Origin: Adineta vaga
Taxonomy: Eukaryota > Rotifera
Direction of reading: 5' to 3'
Assembly: GCA_021613535.1 (NCBI GenBank)
Contig: CP075495.1
Location: 15,872,001 to 15,936,000, forward strand
Length of the DNA stretch: 64,000 nt
This document shows positions 23,959 through 36,404 of this stretch, piece after piece; position 1 is the first letter of the stretch, and each line of letters opens with the position of its first letter. Made by a program: the position numbers and the translations under genes. The notes beneath the pieces were generated by a model. It was not told the origin of the DNA. It saw only the letters and a program-made list of their open reading frames with translations, and did not search any database.

Positions 23959-24306
23959 TTTATTATAAATAAATCAAAAGACATCTTCTTTTTTTTTCAG
24001 AAATTTAAAATAAAAAAATTGGATGAGTATGAAAATATCTTTTGTTTTTATGATTCATAAAATCTAAATAAAACGACGTAATAATATTTTGAAAAGGTAA
24101 ATATCATTGATGAAATGTCAATCAAGAAAAGAAGCAAACCCTTGTCAACTTAACGTTATGGTTGATTACACATATATTTTCTAATATAGAAGAAGAAGAA
24201 GAAAAAAAAACGACGTAGATAAAATATATCAACTGATCATGAATATATTCATTTGAGAAAGGAAAAAAAAACAAACAAAATATTTTCTTTTTTTTCTTGA
24301 TTGAAA

Positions 24307-25056
24307 ATGACTGAGTAAGATTTGTTTTTGTTTTTCTCTAAATAAATATTTTTTTTTTCTTTAAAGAAAAGAAGTTAAACATCAAATATCTTTATCAACA
24401 ATTGTTGTTATAATTCTTTTAATATTAATTATAATTGGTGTTACAATAACAATACCAATACTTTATTCAACAGCTGAAGGTGATACATCAAATTCAACAT
24501 CAATCTATGCTCCAATAGGTAAAATTGATTTTCTTTTAAATAAAATTTTATTTTATTTTATTTTTTAAAAAAAGAATATGTAACAAATGAATGTACACAA
24601 TCGATGTCAAGTATAACAATATTAAATTCATTAATTGATCAAGAACCATTTCCATATCGTTATTATAATCATATTTATCGTCCAAGTGTTATTTTAAAAA
24701 CAGTTTCAATTATATTTGGTTTTCGTCATGATATTAAATCATGGTCATTAGATAAAATATCTGTTATTGATACAACAACAAATATTGATGTTATTCAAGA
24801 TGGTGATTTTGAATCAAATTATTTAAATCAATCTTATGCTCAATGTATTTTATCAAATACAAGAAATTCAATAAGTGATATTTTATTTGATTTACCTTAT
24901 TCAAATGATTTTTATTATAATGATCAAACAAATGTTGGAATGACTTATTTAAGTCAAATTATTAATATTGTTGGAGGAAGATATTATAATATTTCATTTT
25001 ATTTAGAAAATAGAGGTTATCCAAATAATTTATTTGTTCTTCTTGTTGGAGCTTAA
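24307..25056 (+). CDS. Small type II membrane protein, unknown family
   Basis: Exons 24307-24314, 24367-24518 and 24575-25056 give 213 residues. The start is in an 8-bp first exon (M-T-E across the junction). A strong transmembrane helix (ISLSTIVVIILLILIIIGVT) follows at about residues 9-30, then an extracellular part with two Cys and several N-glycosylation sites. The motifs LDKISVIDTT and DGDFESNYLN, and a C-terminal beta-rich stretch ending LVGA, recall carbohydrate-binding jelly-roll modules, but I cannot name the family. The arrangement (tiny exon 1, membrane helix, ectodomain) resembles the NHL gene 2.5 kb downstream. Confidence 0.7.
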
Positions 25057-25160
25057 ATTATATAAACTCAATTTTATTTTTTCATTTATTAAATAAATAA
25101 ATATAAAGTAAAGTAAAGACAAAGTTTTTTTTTTAAATAAAGAAATAAATAAATAAAGTT

Positions 25161-27297
25161 TTACCAAGTTTCAACAGCTCTTTTACAACTATCATAAACA
25201 GTTTCATTATTATTTCCCCACCATTGTGGAAAAGAAACATTTTTATTAACAAGAGCAGTTGAAATAATAATTAAAGCAATATTAAGACCAAGATCAAGAC
25301 CAGCTGAAACTAAATAAACATGACGTTGTCTCCAACTATATTTACCAAATGTAAAATGAACAATTAAACCAATTAAAAGCCATGTAAATAAAGCACCAGC
25401 AGGAACAATTGAAGGCATCCAACCCATTGTAACTAAAATTAATGGCCAATGTAATTTATTTAACCAACGAAAACGTTGAAATTTTGATAAAATCCATCCT
25501 GGTATTGGTAAAAATGCACCAACAAAAAAAGCCCAAAATAAACCACGATTTGAAAAATTTGCTCCACTAAAAAATCCAATATAATCATTTAAAAGTGTCC
25601 AACCAAGTTTAGTATTATTAAAGATAGACCAATTGTCTGCTTTTTTCCCTTGTTGAATATACATATAACGAATACCAATAGAAAATGTTGAACAAACTAA
25701 ACCAGCTAAACATTGTGCAGCAAATAATGCTCGTGGTGCTATTTTAATATAATGTGCAAATTTCATATCTTGAATTAAAACTAATGTTTGAACAAAAACA
25801 ACATAACCAAGTGCAATAAATGAATAAATTGTTTTAGCTGATGTTTGTAATGATAATGATTGTCCAATTAATAAACAAATATAATAAACAGATAAATTAT
25901 GTAATAATTGACCTGTTATTGATGAAACTAAACCAAATGGTAATGTAAATAAAGCACCAATAAATAAAGCTAATATAACATAATACCAATCTAACCATCC
26001 AGCATGATCACAAGTAACACAAGCAACAATTAATGCTAATGCAAATAATTGTAAATAACACCAATCAGGTACATTTGGATAAAGTGATATCATACGAGCA
26101 TGCATATCATTACCCATATTACCTAATTTTTTTGTACGAAATTGTTCCCAAATATCAGCTCCATGAAATAATAAAGCATGAACAAAAACAGCTGTTATAC
26201 TTGCAAATGATGTAAATGCTGTTACTAAACTTAATGCTGTAAAATCAGTTGATATAACACCACCTATTGGTAATGTTGTAAAATTTCTTATATTTGTTCC
26301 ATAAACAATTGGAACAATTAACCAAACAATTAAAACAAAACCAAATGCAATATTCATTAATGCCCAACCAGGTAAAATTAATGGTGAACCAAGATAACGT
26401 GTTACTGAATACCAATCTAATGTTAAACCACCACCACCAATAGCAAGACCACGAACTGCTGTTAATTGTGCTAATGGATCATTTGTTGGATTAATCCAAC
26501 ACATCCAAGAGAAATATGCTAATATTGGCATTATATATAATGGTAACCATTCATATATAAATGCTATTAATGTTATTACAATAAAAAATAATAAACGATT
26601 ATTCATTATTTTATGTAAAATATTTCGATTTTGTTTTCCATATGATGTTTCACTTACACTTGATTGACGATCATGTAATGTACGTAAAACAGCAATTAAT
26701 GGTAAATTTTGTGGCCAAATAACTTCAGATGGCCAAACTAAAAATCGACGAAGAACACCTATTAAAAAGATAAAGATTTAAAGATTTAAAGAAAAGAAAA
26801 GAAAAGAAAAAGAAACCTGCAAGACCAAAACCAAGAAATTGAATTGAAAGCATAAAAAAGAAATAATAAGCAAAATTAACTTGTTCTCTTTCTAAAACTT
26901 TAATTGTTGTTAATGTTGCATAAATAAATACTGAATGAAACATATATGCAACATTAGCCATAACTAAAATAAATCCATGTTCTTTCATTGTAAATGGTAT
27001 AGATTTTGGTATAATTAATGTCCATAAATGACCCAATGGATATGAACTAACAATAACTAAAACAGATGAAATAAAAGGACCAATTTTTTGAAAATTTCCC
27101 CATTGATGAAGATATGACATTCCAATAACATAAATTAAACCAATAATAATACTTCGTGGTGTACAACAAGCTTCATCAACATTATCTTTATTTGAACAAG
27201 TACCTGCTACTTCTTCAAATTGAGCCATTTCAGCATCAACATATGCATAACATGTTTCACCTTCTCGTTTTTCATTGTTTTTTTCTGATAATTCCAT
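25161..27297 (-). CDS. Oligopeptide transporter (OPT family)
   Basis: Exons 27297-26817 and 26758-25161 join to 692 residues. After an acidic cytoplasmic N-terminus there are about 14-16 hydrophobic helices with OPT landmarks: SYPLGHLW, KEHGFILVMANVA, the membrane-proximal NPTNDPLAQLTAVRGLAIGG, GPLILPGWA-like SPLILPGWALMN, DMKFAHYIKIAPR and PIPGWILSKF. Family members import small peptides or metal-chelate complexes by proton symport at the plasma membrane. The family is widespread in fungi, plants and prokaryotes and essentially absent from animals, so horizontal origin is likely. The gene has a host-like 58-bp intron and host-like AT-rich codons, showing it is settled in the genome. Confidence 0.9.
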
Positions 27298-27567
27298 TGA
27301 AAATTTTTTTTTCTATAAATGACCTTTAAATATTTTCTTTTGAAGAAAACAAAACAAAACGTCATATTTACCTTTGATGAAATTACTGACGATGAAAAAA
27401 AACAAAAACTATCGATATTTTATTTGATGACTGATTCGAGAAAATGTTCTGCATGAATAAATCAACTAATGATCATTCATTATGTATTAGACGAAAAAAA
27501 AAGAAAAATATATTTCGTTTATAAAATACGAAATATTTCTTTTTCTTTTTTTAGATTTATTTATTAA

Positions 27568-28823
27568 ATGGAAAAGAATAATTCGGAAAAAGAATCTTTA
27601 AAAATTGAAGATGATCAACCATCAATGTTTGTTTTCTTTTTCTTTTTCTTTTTATTTAATTTAATTTCTTTTTTCTTTTAAAAAAAAAGATTTACAAAAT
27701 TTTGGTTAATTATTCGTTCAAATTGGCTTTCAATAACAAGTGCATTAATTATTTGTCTTATTACAATTGTTGCTGTTCCAATTATTTATTCAATTGATAA
27801 AACTGTTACAAAAAGTATTTTCTTTTCTTTTCTTTTTTAAATAAAATATTTTTTTTGTTTAAAAAATAAATTTTAGCTAATGATACAATTTTATCATGGA
27901 ATACACGAGGTATAACAATACTTAATCAACAAACACTTCTTGAAGGAACAAATAATTCAATTGGAATAATCAAATCATTAAAATTTGATTCTAATGATAA
28001 TCTTTATCTTGTTGATTCAACAAATCATCGAATAATAAAATATGATTTTATTCGATTTGATTTATCATTAATATTTGGTTATTTAAATGGTTCAAATGGA
28101 AATGATTTGTATTCATTAAATTCTCCAAATGATATTTATTTATATTTAAATCAAATATTTATTGTTGATACTTTAAATCATCGAATAATAAATAAAATTT
28201 CAACATTAAATGAAGGAATTATTTTATTTGGTACAGGTCAATCAGGAGAACAAATAAATGAATTAAATCAACCAATGTCAATAACAATGGATTTAAATTC
28301 AAATATTTATATTGCTGATTATGGAAATAATCGTATTGTACAATTTAATATTTTAACAAATCAAACAAATATTTATTTAAAAAAAGATTTAACACAAATA
28401 AGAAATTCTTATGTTTTAACACCAATATCAATAAAATATCATTTATTAACAAATAGTCTTGTTATTGGACAAGAATTAGGTTATAATGTTATTAGATGGA
28501 AATTAAATACAACTGAATGGACATTAATTGCTGGTAGTGTTAGTAGTGAATTAAATGGAATATCAAGAACATTATTTAATAAAATATGTTCAATTGATAT
28601 TGATGATCAAATCAATACATTTATTGCTGATTGTCAAAATCAAAGAATTCAATATTTTCAAGGTGATGGAACAAAAGGTAAAACAATTGCTGGTGTTATT
28701 CAAGCGAATGGAACAAATCCTTATTTATTTAATCAACCGATTTCAATTACTTTTGATTCAAAAAAAAATCTTTATGTTGCTGATTCAAATAATTATCGTA
28801 TTCAATCTTTTCAAAGATATTAA
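27568..28823 (+). CDS. NHL-repeat type II membrane protein
   Basis: Exons 27568-27626, 27690-27814 and 27877-28823 give 376 residues. A short polar N-terminus is followed by one transmembrane helix (about 38-60, ending AVPIIYSI) and an ectodomain of NHL beta-propeller repeats. Repeat signatures are LYLVDSTNHRIIK, IFIVDTLNHRIIN, IYIADYGNNRIVQ, TFIADCQNQRIQY and LYVADSNNYRIQS. Such propellers bind proteins, RNA or glycans. The extracellular topology here suggests a surface recognition role (inference). The family is large in bdelloids, and a broken relative sits at 33187-33712. Confidence 0.85.
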
Positions 28824-28868
28824 ATAAAATAAAATTAACTTTTTCTTTTCTTTTCTTTTCTTTTCTTT

Positions 28869-31574
28869 TCAATTAAAATTAATATCTGATTGAAGCCAAT
28901 TTAACATTTCTTTTTTAAGAATTATTGTTGATGATGTTGAAGATAAGATTTCATTTTCATTTTCTTCTTCTTGAATAAAATCTTCATAATTTTGTGCATG
29001 AATTTTATAATGATTTTTCATTCGATAAGCAGATGGAATATATTGATTACAAAAACGACATGTACGTTTATTAAGTTCTTTTTTAACTGATGAACAACAA
29101 TAATCAAATGGTAACATTTCATTCTAAAAAAATAAAATCGAATAAAAATAAAATAATCTTTTTATTTATAATAAAAAATAAACTTTTGTATGTTGAATAA
29201 CAAGTCCATGAAATTGAATTCTTTGAAATAAAGATCCATAAAATTGTCCTTTTTGATAATCTTTATCAGCCATACGAATACCATAAATTGTTCTTTCAAA
29301 TGGAATTGGTGAAGGTAAAAAACGATGTGGAAATATTTGTGAATAATTTGAACGCCATTGACCACAACATTCAATTGAATTACAACGAATAATTTGTAAT
29401 GTATATTGACTTTGTAAAACATGTTTTGAACACCAATATTCATCAATATCATATTTATTTTCATTATAAAATGATTTCTTTTTTGAACGATTATTTTCAA
29501 GATAATATTGATCTGATGAATGTATACGATATTCATATTCTTCATCATTACAAATTCTATTAAGAAAAAAACAAACAAACAAACGTTTTTAAAAGAAAAA
29601 AAAAGAAAAGAAAAGTTTACTTTTGTAAAATTTCATTTAAAATAATTTGTATTTGAATTAATTGATATTCATCTTGTGATGTTATTGGTGGATTAATATA
29701 TTCAGCAAAACATGAAAAATTATCAATTATTGTTTGATTCCATCTTTCAGATAAGATTTGTCCAGCTTTACGAAAATTTAATTTTTCTAAATCAATATTT
29801 GTTGTAATACCTGAATTACTTAAATGTGTACCATAATAATCATGTGGTAAAATAAGACCAGCCATATCATGAGATAATGGTGCCATACGACGTTCAACTA
29901 TATTATAAGCTGATTGACCTGGACTTAAATTAATATATTTTGAAAAAGAAATGAAAAGAAAGAAAGAAAAAACTTACGCATGTGTAAGAACAAAAAGTGC
30001 ATCTAAATTATATTTTTTAAATTTTTTAATATTTGCAACAAGTGTTTTTGGAAAACGTGGATTTTCATCTGGTCCACCATCAACAGTTAAAATAACAATT
30101 GGTTTTATTTGTTGTTTATCATTATGTGTAATAGAATAAAATTCTTTTAAATAAATAAAACGATTAAAATCATTTAAATGTGAATCAGCTGTTGATAAAT
30201 CATGTTTAGCTGATCGTATTGCAATATATGTTGGTCCAGAATAACTTAAATCACCATTTTCACTTAAAAGACAAATTGCATAAACACTTGGAATTAATTG
30301 ATGACGTGGTGCAATAATCCAATCATGATCAGGTAAATGAACACGAAAATCTTCATGCATTAACATTGGTGCTTGTACACGTGCTGCTGGTAAACCAATT
30401 GGTACTTTACATTTATCATCTTGTGATATATAAAGAACACAATTATTACCAAAAATCGATGCTAAATCTCTTATATAACGAATTGTTGCTGTAGCAAAAT
30501 GACCATCTTCATGTTTACCATGTTCATCATTTTGTGCACGACGAAGACGAACTGATGCTGTATAAATATGACGACGACCATCAATTGATTTTGCACGATG
30601 AGGTAATAAACTATTTAAAATAAAAAAGAATATTTTCATTTAAAAATTTTCTTACCGATAATAAAGAGTTGATCTTTTAATATCAAAACCACGTTGTTTT
30701 ATTTTTTCTCTTAAATTATCAAGTGTTAAACAAGGACGAATAATATCTGATCTTCGTTTATCATCTGTTGCTGCACCAGCTCTTGCAATTTCTTCAATTA
30801 TTTCTAATAAATTTGGACATTGTTCTTCAATACGTGGTTTTCCTCGTCCACGACGATAAAGTTTATTTAATTGTGGACGTAATTCAGGTTTTGTTTCATA
30901 TAAATATTCTATCTAAAAAAATAGAAATTAAATTAAAAAAAAAGAAGAAGAAATTTCAATACAATTTTTCTTTGTTTATTTCGATGTTTATTTGATGCTC
31001 GTTGTCTTTGTTGAAGTCTTCTTAATTGAAAAGATTTTGTCTTTTTTTGTTCAATTAATTCTTTTAATTGTTTTCGATTTTCATTTGTTAATAAACCCAT
31101 TTGTTTAACTTGTATTAATGAAACAATTTGTTCATTTATTAAATTTAATTCTTTATAAACACGTTCTTGTGCTGGTTGTCGTTTTTCTTTATCTAATGGT
31201 TCATATCTTATCGATGATGATACTTTATTTTCTTTAATAAAATAATATTTTTTATCTTCTTCTTCTTCTTCTTCTTCTTCTTGATTATTATTTATTTGTT
31301 TATCTAAATTAATTGATAAAATAGTTTTTTGATTAAATATTTCTAAATATTCTTCAATCTTTTCTTTAACATATTCTTCATTTAATTTGATTTCATTCCA
31401 TTCAATTAAAGCATTACGATGATTTATCTAAATAGATAAATTTTCTTTTCTTTTTTTTTTAATCAAAAAAAATCTTACTGAAGAATTTTCATTTGAATGA
31501 GCTTTATTAAAAGCATCAAGAAATGTTTTATAAAGACTTGGACCTTGACATTTTTTATTTGATTTAGTTGACAT
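28869..31574 (-). CDS. Transposon-derived protein with C2H2 finger, 7 exons, intact frame
   Basis: Exons 31574-31479, 31427-30963, 30912-30656, 30610-29978, 29923-29621, 29556-29184 and 29123-28869 add to 2382 bp, 793 residues, with no stop or shift. The N-terminus is charged and coiled-coil-like (about residues 35-200, with poly-Glu and Lys/Arg/Gln-rich parts). A core domain follows with IDGRRHIYTASVRLRRAQ, VLTVDGGPDENPRFPKT, LTHAPGQSAYNIVERRMAP and LILPHDYYGTHL. Near the C-terminus is a finger CRFCNQYIPSAYRMKNHYKIH. The VDGGPDENPR core recurs in multicopy, transposon-like proteins of fungi and invertebrates (from memory), and may be a transposase or integrase-like catalytic core. Six short host introns and an intact frame suggest domestication. 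No terminal inverted repeats were seen next to it. Confidence 0.75.
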
Positions 31575-32235
31575 GATTATATAATTCGAAAGAATGAAGA
31601 AAGAATAATACAAATAGGAACGATATTGAGATAAAAGAATAGAAGAAATATTTTATCGAATCATAAAAAAAAAGGACAAACGGTCAAAAAGAAAGAAAAA
31701 GAAACAAAAAACGAAAATTGTCATAAGAAATATTTGATTGAGAAAGAAAAAAGAAATAAATTCTTCTTTTCTTTTGTTCATCATCGACATTTGGATATGA
31801 TTATAAGACATATTTATTTGTATATTTAGTAAATCAATAACTCATTGTTTCTTTTTATAAGTTTAGTTTTCTCTTTCTTTTTTTCTATTATATAATCGAT
31901 ATTATACATCACTATCTGATTAAAGGTCATTTTTTCTTCTATAAACAAAATCTAATAGATATGTATCATAAAGTATATAAAAGAAGATAAATTTTATTTC
32001 ATTATTGTTTAGTTTATAAATAATAGACTATGATTCGAAATGTGTATAGGAAAGAAAGAAACGAGAGAAGAATTAATATTCGTTTGTAATTCAATCATAA
32101 TAACTATGTTTATCAAAATATTGTGTAGTAGGATTAAACGAAATAGGTAAATGTAGAAGTAATGGGAAAGATGAAGATATTTTAAAACAAGAAAATATTG
32201 TCTATAGTTGTTGAGTTTGCTCGGATAGCAGGAGA
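31575..32235. other. Upstream flank of the zinc-finger gene
   Basis: AT-rich, with purine-rich GAAAGAAA runs near 31690-31760. No gene was recognised. The left, gene-rich part of the window ends about here. Confidence 0.35.
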
Positions 32236-32238
32236 TAC

Positions 32239-32940
32239 TTGGTTAAAATCTCGTCAAGAGCATCTTTTTTCTTTATTCTGTCACATAACATAACATCATC
32301 TGAATGGATTGATTCTATATCAAAAAGTGACTTAACATTTTTAAGTGCCTATCATTCTGAACTTATTCTTTTGACATGTTCCTACTTTAAAACTGTATTC
32401 TTACAAGTCGATGGGCAATCACTTTGATTTTCGAATTTTATTAATCAAAATAGAAGATCTTCTATCAGACAATGATCGATGTCGTCTATACATTTTGCCC
32501 TGGAAGAAGATGTTCCAAGAGCGTTACGCGATGATTTATTTCTTGATGGAACACTTCGTATACTTGATATTCTTTTCGATAAGGCATTTATTACCGAAGA
32601 CGATTGCAGTTATCTGATAATAGTTTTTAACAATATAGGCTGTCATAATGCTGCAGAACGGCTTAAAGGCTATAGTTATTTTCTTTACTTCCTTGAATTG
32701 ATATTCAACAATCAATTTGTATATTTCAGAGCATCAACGCGATTTGGAAAAAAGATAATGAAAAAATTTACTCATTACAAAATATTCTTTTACAAGACAT
32801 CGAAGAAGAAGACGACAAAATTGCAACTAGTTTGTATAATAGAAAACCATCAAGTTTTCGTGAACGAATTTTTCTTCTTCCTGCTTCTTATTGCGTTCAT
32901 TGTTGTCACGATAACCTGTCGAGAACTATAAGACTGTATA
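32239..32940 (+). pseudogene. Death-effector-domain-like gene relic
   Basis: The frame from 32414 reads FDFRILLIKIEDLLSDNDRC, and after an apparent 2-bp insertion near 32490 continues HFALEEDVPRALRDD, LDGTLRILDILFDKAFITED and CHNAAERLKG. Joined by eye, this matches the six-helix layout of a death effector domain, including the hydrophobic helix 2/5 faces. An intron-like stretch with a tttcag acceptor (about 32670-32729) leads to a second exon-like part (about 32730-32930, SINAIWKKDNEKIYSLQNIL) rich in Asp/Glu. Preceding sequence from 32239 may be another exon. Such domains act in caspase-linked signalling. The frameshift and following stops make this copy a pseudogene. Confidence 0.55.
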
Positions 32941-33186
32941 TAGATTGAGGTGAGCGCAGATATACTGAAGGAATTAGGAGAATTTCAATGTAACCTCCTA
33001 GCAATAGACGAAAAGATATATTCATCCATTTCGATACTGATCTCGACCTAATATTAGACATAAACATAAAATATTTTGTCGATTGATCCAAATTCCAAAA
33101 TGTATTTATGTGTACACGGATTAAAGTACACTATAGTAAATAGAATCGAATGTAAGAAACAGACAGAAGCAACTTGAAAATATGAA

Positions 33187-33712
33187 GTGCCAGAATTTTC
33201 TCTGTCGTATATATTCTTGTTATTGTTCTTTTCAGATGAAAAATTGTCTATTCTATTATCTCGCTGTCCTCGCCGTGATGGTAAACGAGATTATCTTGTT
33301 CTTTCCGAAATTGCCTGTTGGGATCTGATAATGGATACTTGTGGATTTCTCTATGTTTCTGATCGTGATAAATACGAAGTGCGTCGATTTCGACTTAATA
33401 TTAACTCACAAGGAACACTAATAGCAAATGGAAATGGACAAGGAAGTAGTATTAATCCACTGAATTCGCCACAATACTTCTTCGTTAATCAAAATGACTC
33501 GTTATATATAGCGGATTTCAACAATAATCGAGTAATGCGCTGGTTTCGTGTAGATAGCCAGGGAAACATAGTTGTTGGTTGATTTGGTTTTGGAAGTTCG
33601 GCAAATCAATTAAGTAGATCCATGGGATTGTCTTTCGATAAATATGGTCATCTTTATATCGTGGATCAATACAATAGTCGAGTACAAAAGTTTGAACTAT
33701 TGTCTAAATGAT
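33187..33712 (+). pseudogene. NHL-repeat gene fragment with in-frame stop
   Basis: The reading frame contains CGFLYVSDRDKYEVRRF, SLYIADFNNNRVMRW and, after a TGA at 33580-33582, HLYIVDQYNSRVQKFEL. These are three NHL propeller blades. There is no start, signal or membrane segment in frame, and the 5' blades are missing. It is a truncated relative of NHL proteins like that at 27568-28823, but divergent in codon use (less extreme AT bias), so not a recent copy of it. Confidence 0.75.
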
Positions 33713-33945
33713 TTTTTTTAAAGTTTTTATTCATAGGTTTCAGAATACATCCGAAGTTTTTTTCAAAAAGAACAGAGAGAAAAAGAGAAAGTTTGCTAGA
33801 AAACATTTTAATCTATTTTCTCTATTCATATATTATCCTTCTTTGTTTTATTTATTAAATGGAAAATCAATGACGTATTTTAAGAATAAATGTAAATATT
33901 GTAATTTATTCTTATTAACACTTACTCATGTTGAATGGTTTTATT

Positions 33946-34900
33946 CTAAGGATTAAGAGGATCGTTTTTAGTTGAATTCATTTTGATATATAAAATCCAA
34001 TCTAATTCTATCAATTTTTTAAATCCACTTTTAAAGAAAAAATAATTATAAATATTTGGTTCGTAAAATGTAACTGCAAAGACATGGTTCATCGGATTGA
34101 GAACGTTGAAAACATTTGTAATATCCTTCATCATTAAAGAATTTATAGTCACCAAAAAGTCTTGTATTATAATTTGTTCGAATCTTCTTTTCTTCTTCGA
34201 TAAATATAAAATAATCTTTTTGAAATTTCTCATTCTTCTTGATATAATATAAGCAAGTCAAGATGCAGCAATATCTACGTTAGTCAGAGATTTAACACAT
34301 AGAGCATAATTTAATTGTTTATTTTCACTTTCAAGTGCATTATCATATTCATTTTTAGAAATAATTATTGTATTATAGGATTCATATTGTTATGAATACA
34401 CCAAGCAATCAATGTATTTCTATTATCATTTAATTCACGTTTGTAAAATTATGAACTACAATATAAACTATTAGAATAATATCGTACATAATGATGATCA
34501 AAAGCATCTATTTTTGAATTATAAAAAATGAAATTCTCAAGAAAAAGAATTAAATGATTGATTTAAAAGTTGTACCGTTTCTTCAGCATAGATTTGTCTT
34601 GATTTGCAATTGTTTTTACTGTTTCATTGAATCCAGAAATACCTTTATCTCATACAAATTCAACTTTATTAATATCTTGATAATATATGATGAAAGTTTC
34701 CATTACTATCTATATTATTTATAGCTTGATTGATTATATATCTAATGAAAGTTGAGTTGTACATATATTTTGTGCTTTTCGTGATAATGTTATTTTATTA
34801 AAATTCGTTTTTTCTTTCAAATCCTCAGCAATTGAAAAATCATAATCAATCAAATTTAATATTTCGATTATTATTAAGGAAATTGTTAAAAAATAATCTT
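33946..34900 (-). pseudogene. Decayed coding sequence, family unknown
   Basis: On the minus strand, a run from about 34320 to 34046 reads like protein (EKFQKDYFIFIEEEKKIRTN, LFGDYKFFNDEGYYKCFQRS), and fragments upstream to about 34900 do too, but stops and shifts are frequent. I do not recognise the family; limits are approximate. Confidence 0.3.
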
Positions 34901-35072
34901 CTTTTATATATTTTTTGTTTGAATTTTTCTACACTTTGTAATATTTATCTATTAGATTTTGTTTATAGAAGAGGAAATGACATTCAAATGCTTTGAGTTA
35001 GAACTTCATATGGGATGATTATATTTCAAATTAGTCTCTATTCCATCTTGAAGGTGTGTGTACAGATATATG

Positions 35073-35080
35073 TATAAAAG
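35073..35080 (+). promoter_or_regulatory. TATA-like box upstream of the GH43 gene
   Basis: TATAAAAG about 200 bp before the GH43 start, in otherwise AT-rich DNA. The distance needs a long or spliced leader. Weak, sequence-only evidence. Confidence 0.25.
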
Positions 35081-35279
35081 AAGAGACAGGTATATACGCA
35101 CATATTCTCAAAATACTTTTGAAATATTCTGTATTTACATTATACGTGAGGGAGCAAATGGTCCTCTCAACATGTAGATAAAACAACAGAGTTTTACAGT
35201 TATGAGATACTCTTGTAGCTCATATTCTTATCAATTTGATAAAAGAGATAGACGTTTTTTCGGATATATTATTGTGTTT

Positions 35280-36404
35280 ATGAATTTCTTCTATGCGTTC
35301 CTTCTATCGAGTTTTTTACTTGTTTCAAGCAAACAAATAGTTATTTCCAATGTTCTTCCACGATTGGATACAAATGGATCCTATGTAGATGCACATGATG
35401 GTTGTTTGGTTAAATTCAAGGATACTTATTTCATGTATGGTACTGTTTACGGTAATTGTCATCAATCAACGACTATTTGTGATGCTGTATGTGGTTATTT
35501 AAATAATACATTTTCATTATATATTTCATCTGATCTTGTTAATTGGACATTGATTAATAATAATATTCTTCCTGAAGCTACGAAAGATCATAATTATATT
35601 AATTATTGGATGCCAAATGTTGAATATAATTATCGTACGAATCAATATGTTATGGTTTATTGGTCAAGTAGATATGGATTTATTAATTCTAGTATTGCTA
35701 TTGCTGTTTCATCAACACCTTTTGGACCTTTCGTAAATGTTCCACCATTAGTAATGAAAGGTGCAAAAGTGATCAGTAGTACTACTGGTCTATTTGTTGA
35801 TGATGATAATACAGCTTATGTTCGATATAATACACGTGATGGACCGTTAAGACATGTGATAGAAAAACTTTCATCAGATTGGATGACAAGTACTGGACAA
35901 TTCTCTATTATTGTTGAAAAACAAGATTATCCATGGTTTGAAGGAGGAGGAATTTTTAAGAGAAAAGGATTCTATTATACAATGTTAGGTATTGATTGTT
36001 GTTTTTGTCAATGGGGAGGAGATGCACGTACATTTATTAGTAATAATCCTCTTGGTAATTGGACTTATTTTGGTCAATTAAATTATTGTGCTGATGGAAA
36101 AGCTCCACCAGATCATATTGATGGTATGAATATTAATCCATGTTCACTGAATAATCCTTATGGAACAAATTTTACAATTCCTGCACAACAATTCAATGTA
36201 GCGACTTTACCAATATCATCAGAAGAAACTTTATTCATGTATTATGGAGAAAGATTTCGTTCAAGTAAGGATGGAATTAAAGGTCATGATTTTCAAGCTT
36301 GGATACCAATAGAATTTACAAACAATGATATTCCAAAACCTATGATATTTTATAATAATTTTACTATTAATATTCAAGAATATTACAATAAAGAATTAAT
36401 TTAA
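35280..36404 (+). CDS. Secreted glycoside hydrolase, family 43-like
   Basis: A single-exon gene of 374 residues. I start at 35280 because it opens a clean signal peptide (MNFFYAFLLSSFLLVSSK); an in-frame ATG at 35202 would add 26 residues. The rest has the five-bladed GH43 pattern: AHDGCLVKFKDTYFMYG (candidate base Asp40), FSLYISSDLVNW, YWMPNVEYN, FVDDDNTAYVRY (Asp174-176) and WFEGGGIFKRKGFYYTM (candidate acid Glu221). GH43 enzymes hydrolyse arabinan, xylan or galactan side chains; the sequence recalls exo-galactanase-like members, but the substrate is not certain. The family is typical of bacteria and fungi and rare in animals. Lack of introns and the setting among pseudogenes favour horizontal acquisition. 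Function: extracellular digestion of plant or algal polysaccharide (inference). Confidence 0.85.
   Translation: MNFFYAFLLSSFLLVSSKQIVISNVLPRLDTNGSYVDAHDGCLVKFKDTYFMYGTVYGNCHQSTTICDAVCGYLNNTFSLYISSDLVNWTLINNNILPEATKDHNYINYWMPNVEYNYRTNQYVMVYWSSRYGFINSSIAIAVSSTPFGPFVNVPPLVMKGAKVISSTTGLFVDDDNTAYVRYNTRDGPLRHVIEKLSSDWMTSTGQFSIIVEKQDYPWFEGGGIFKRKGFYYTMLGIDCCFCQWGGDARTFISNNPLGNWTYFGQLNYCADGKAPPDHIDGMNINPCSLNNPYGTNFTIPAQQFNVATLPISSEETLFMYYGERFRSSKDGIKGHDFQAWIPIEFTNNDIPKPMIFYNNFTINIQEYYNKELI

Noticed and set aside
35202-35279. Earlier ATG of the GH43 gene
   Set aside because: It would bury the signal peptide behind 26 charged residues.
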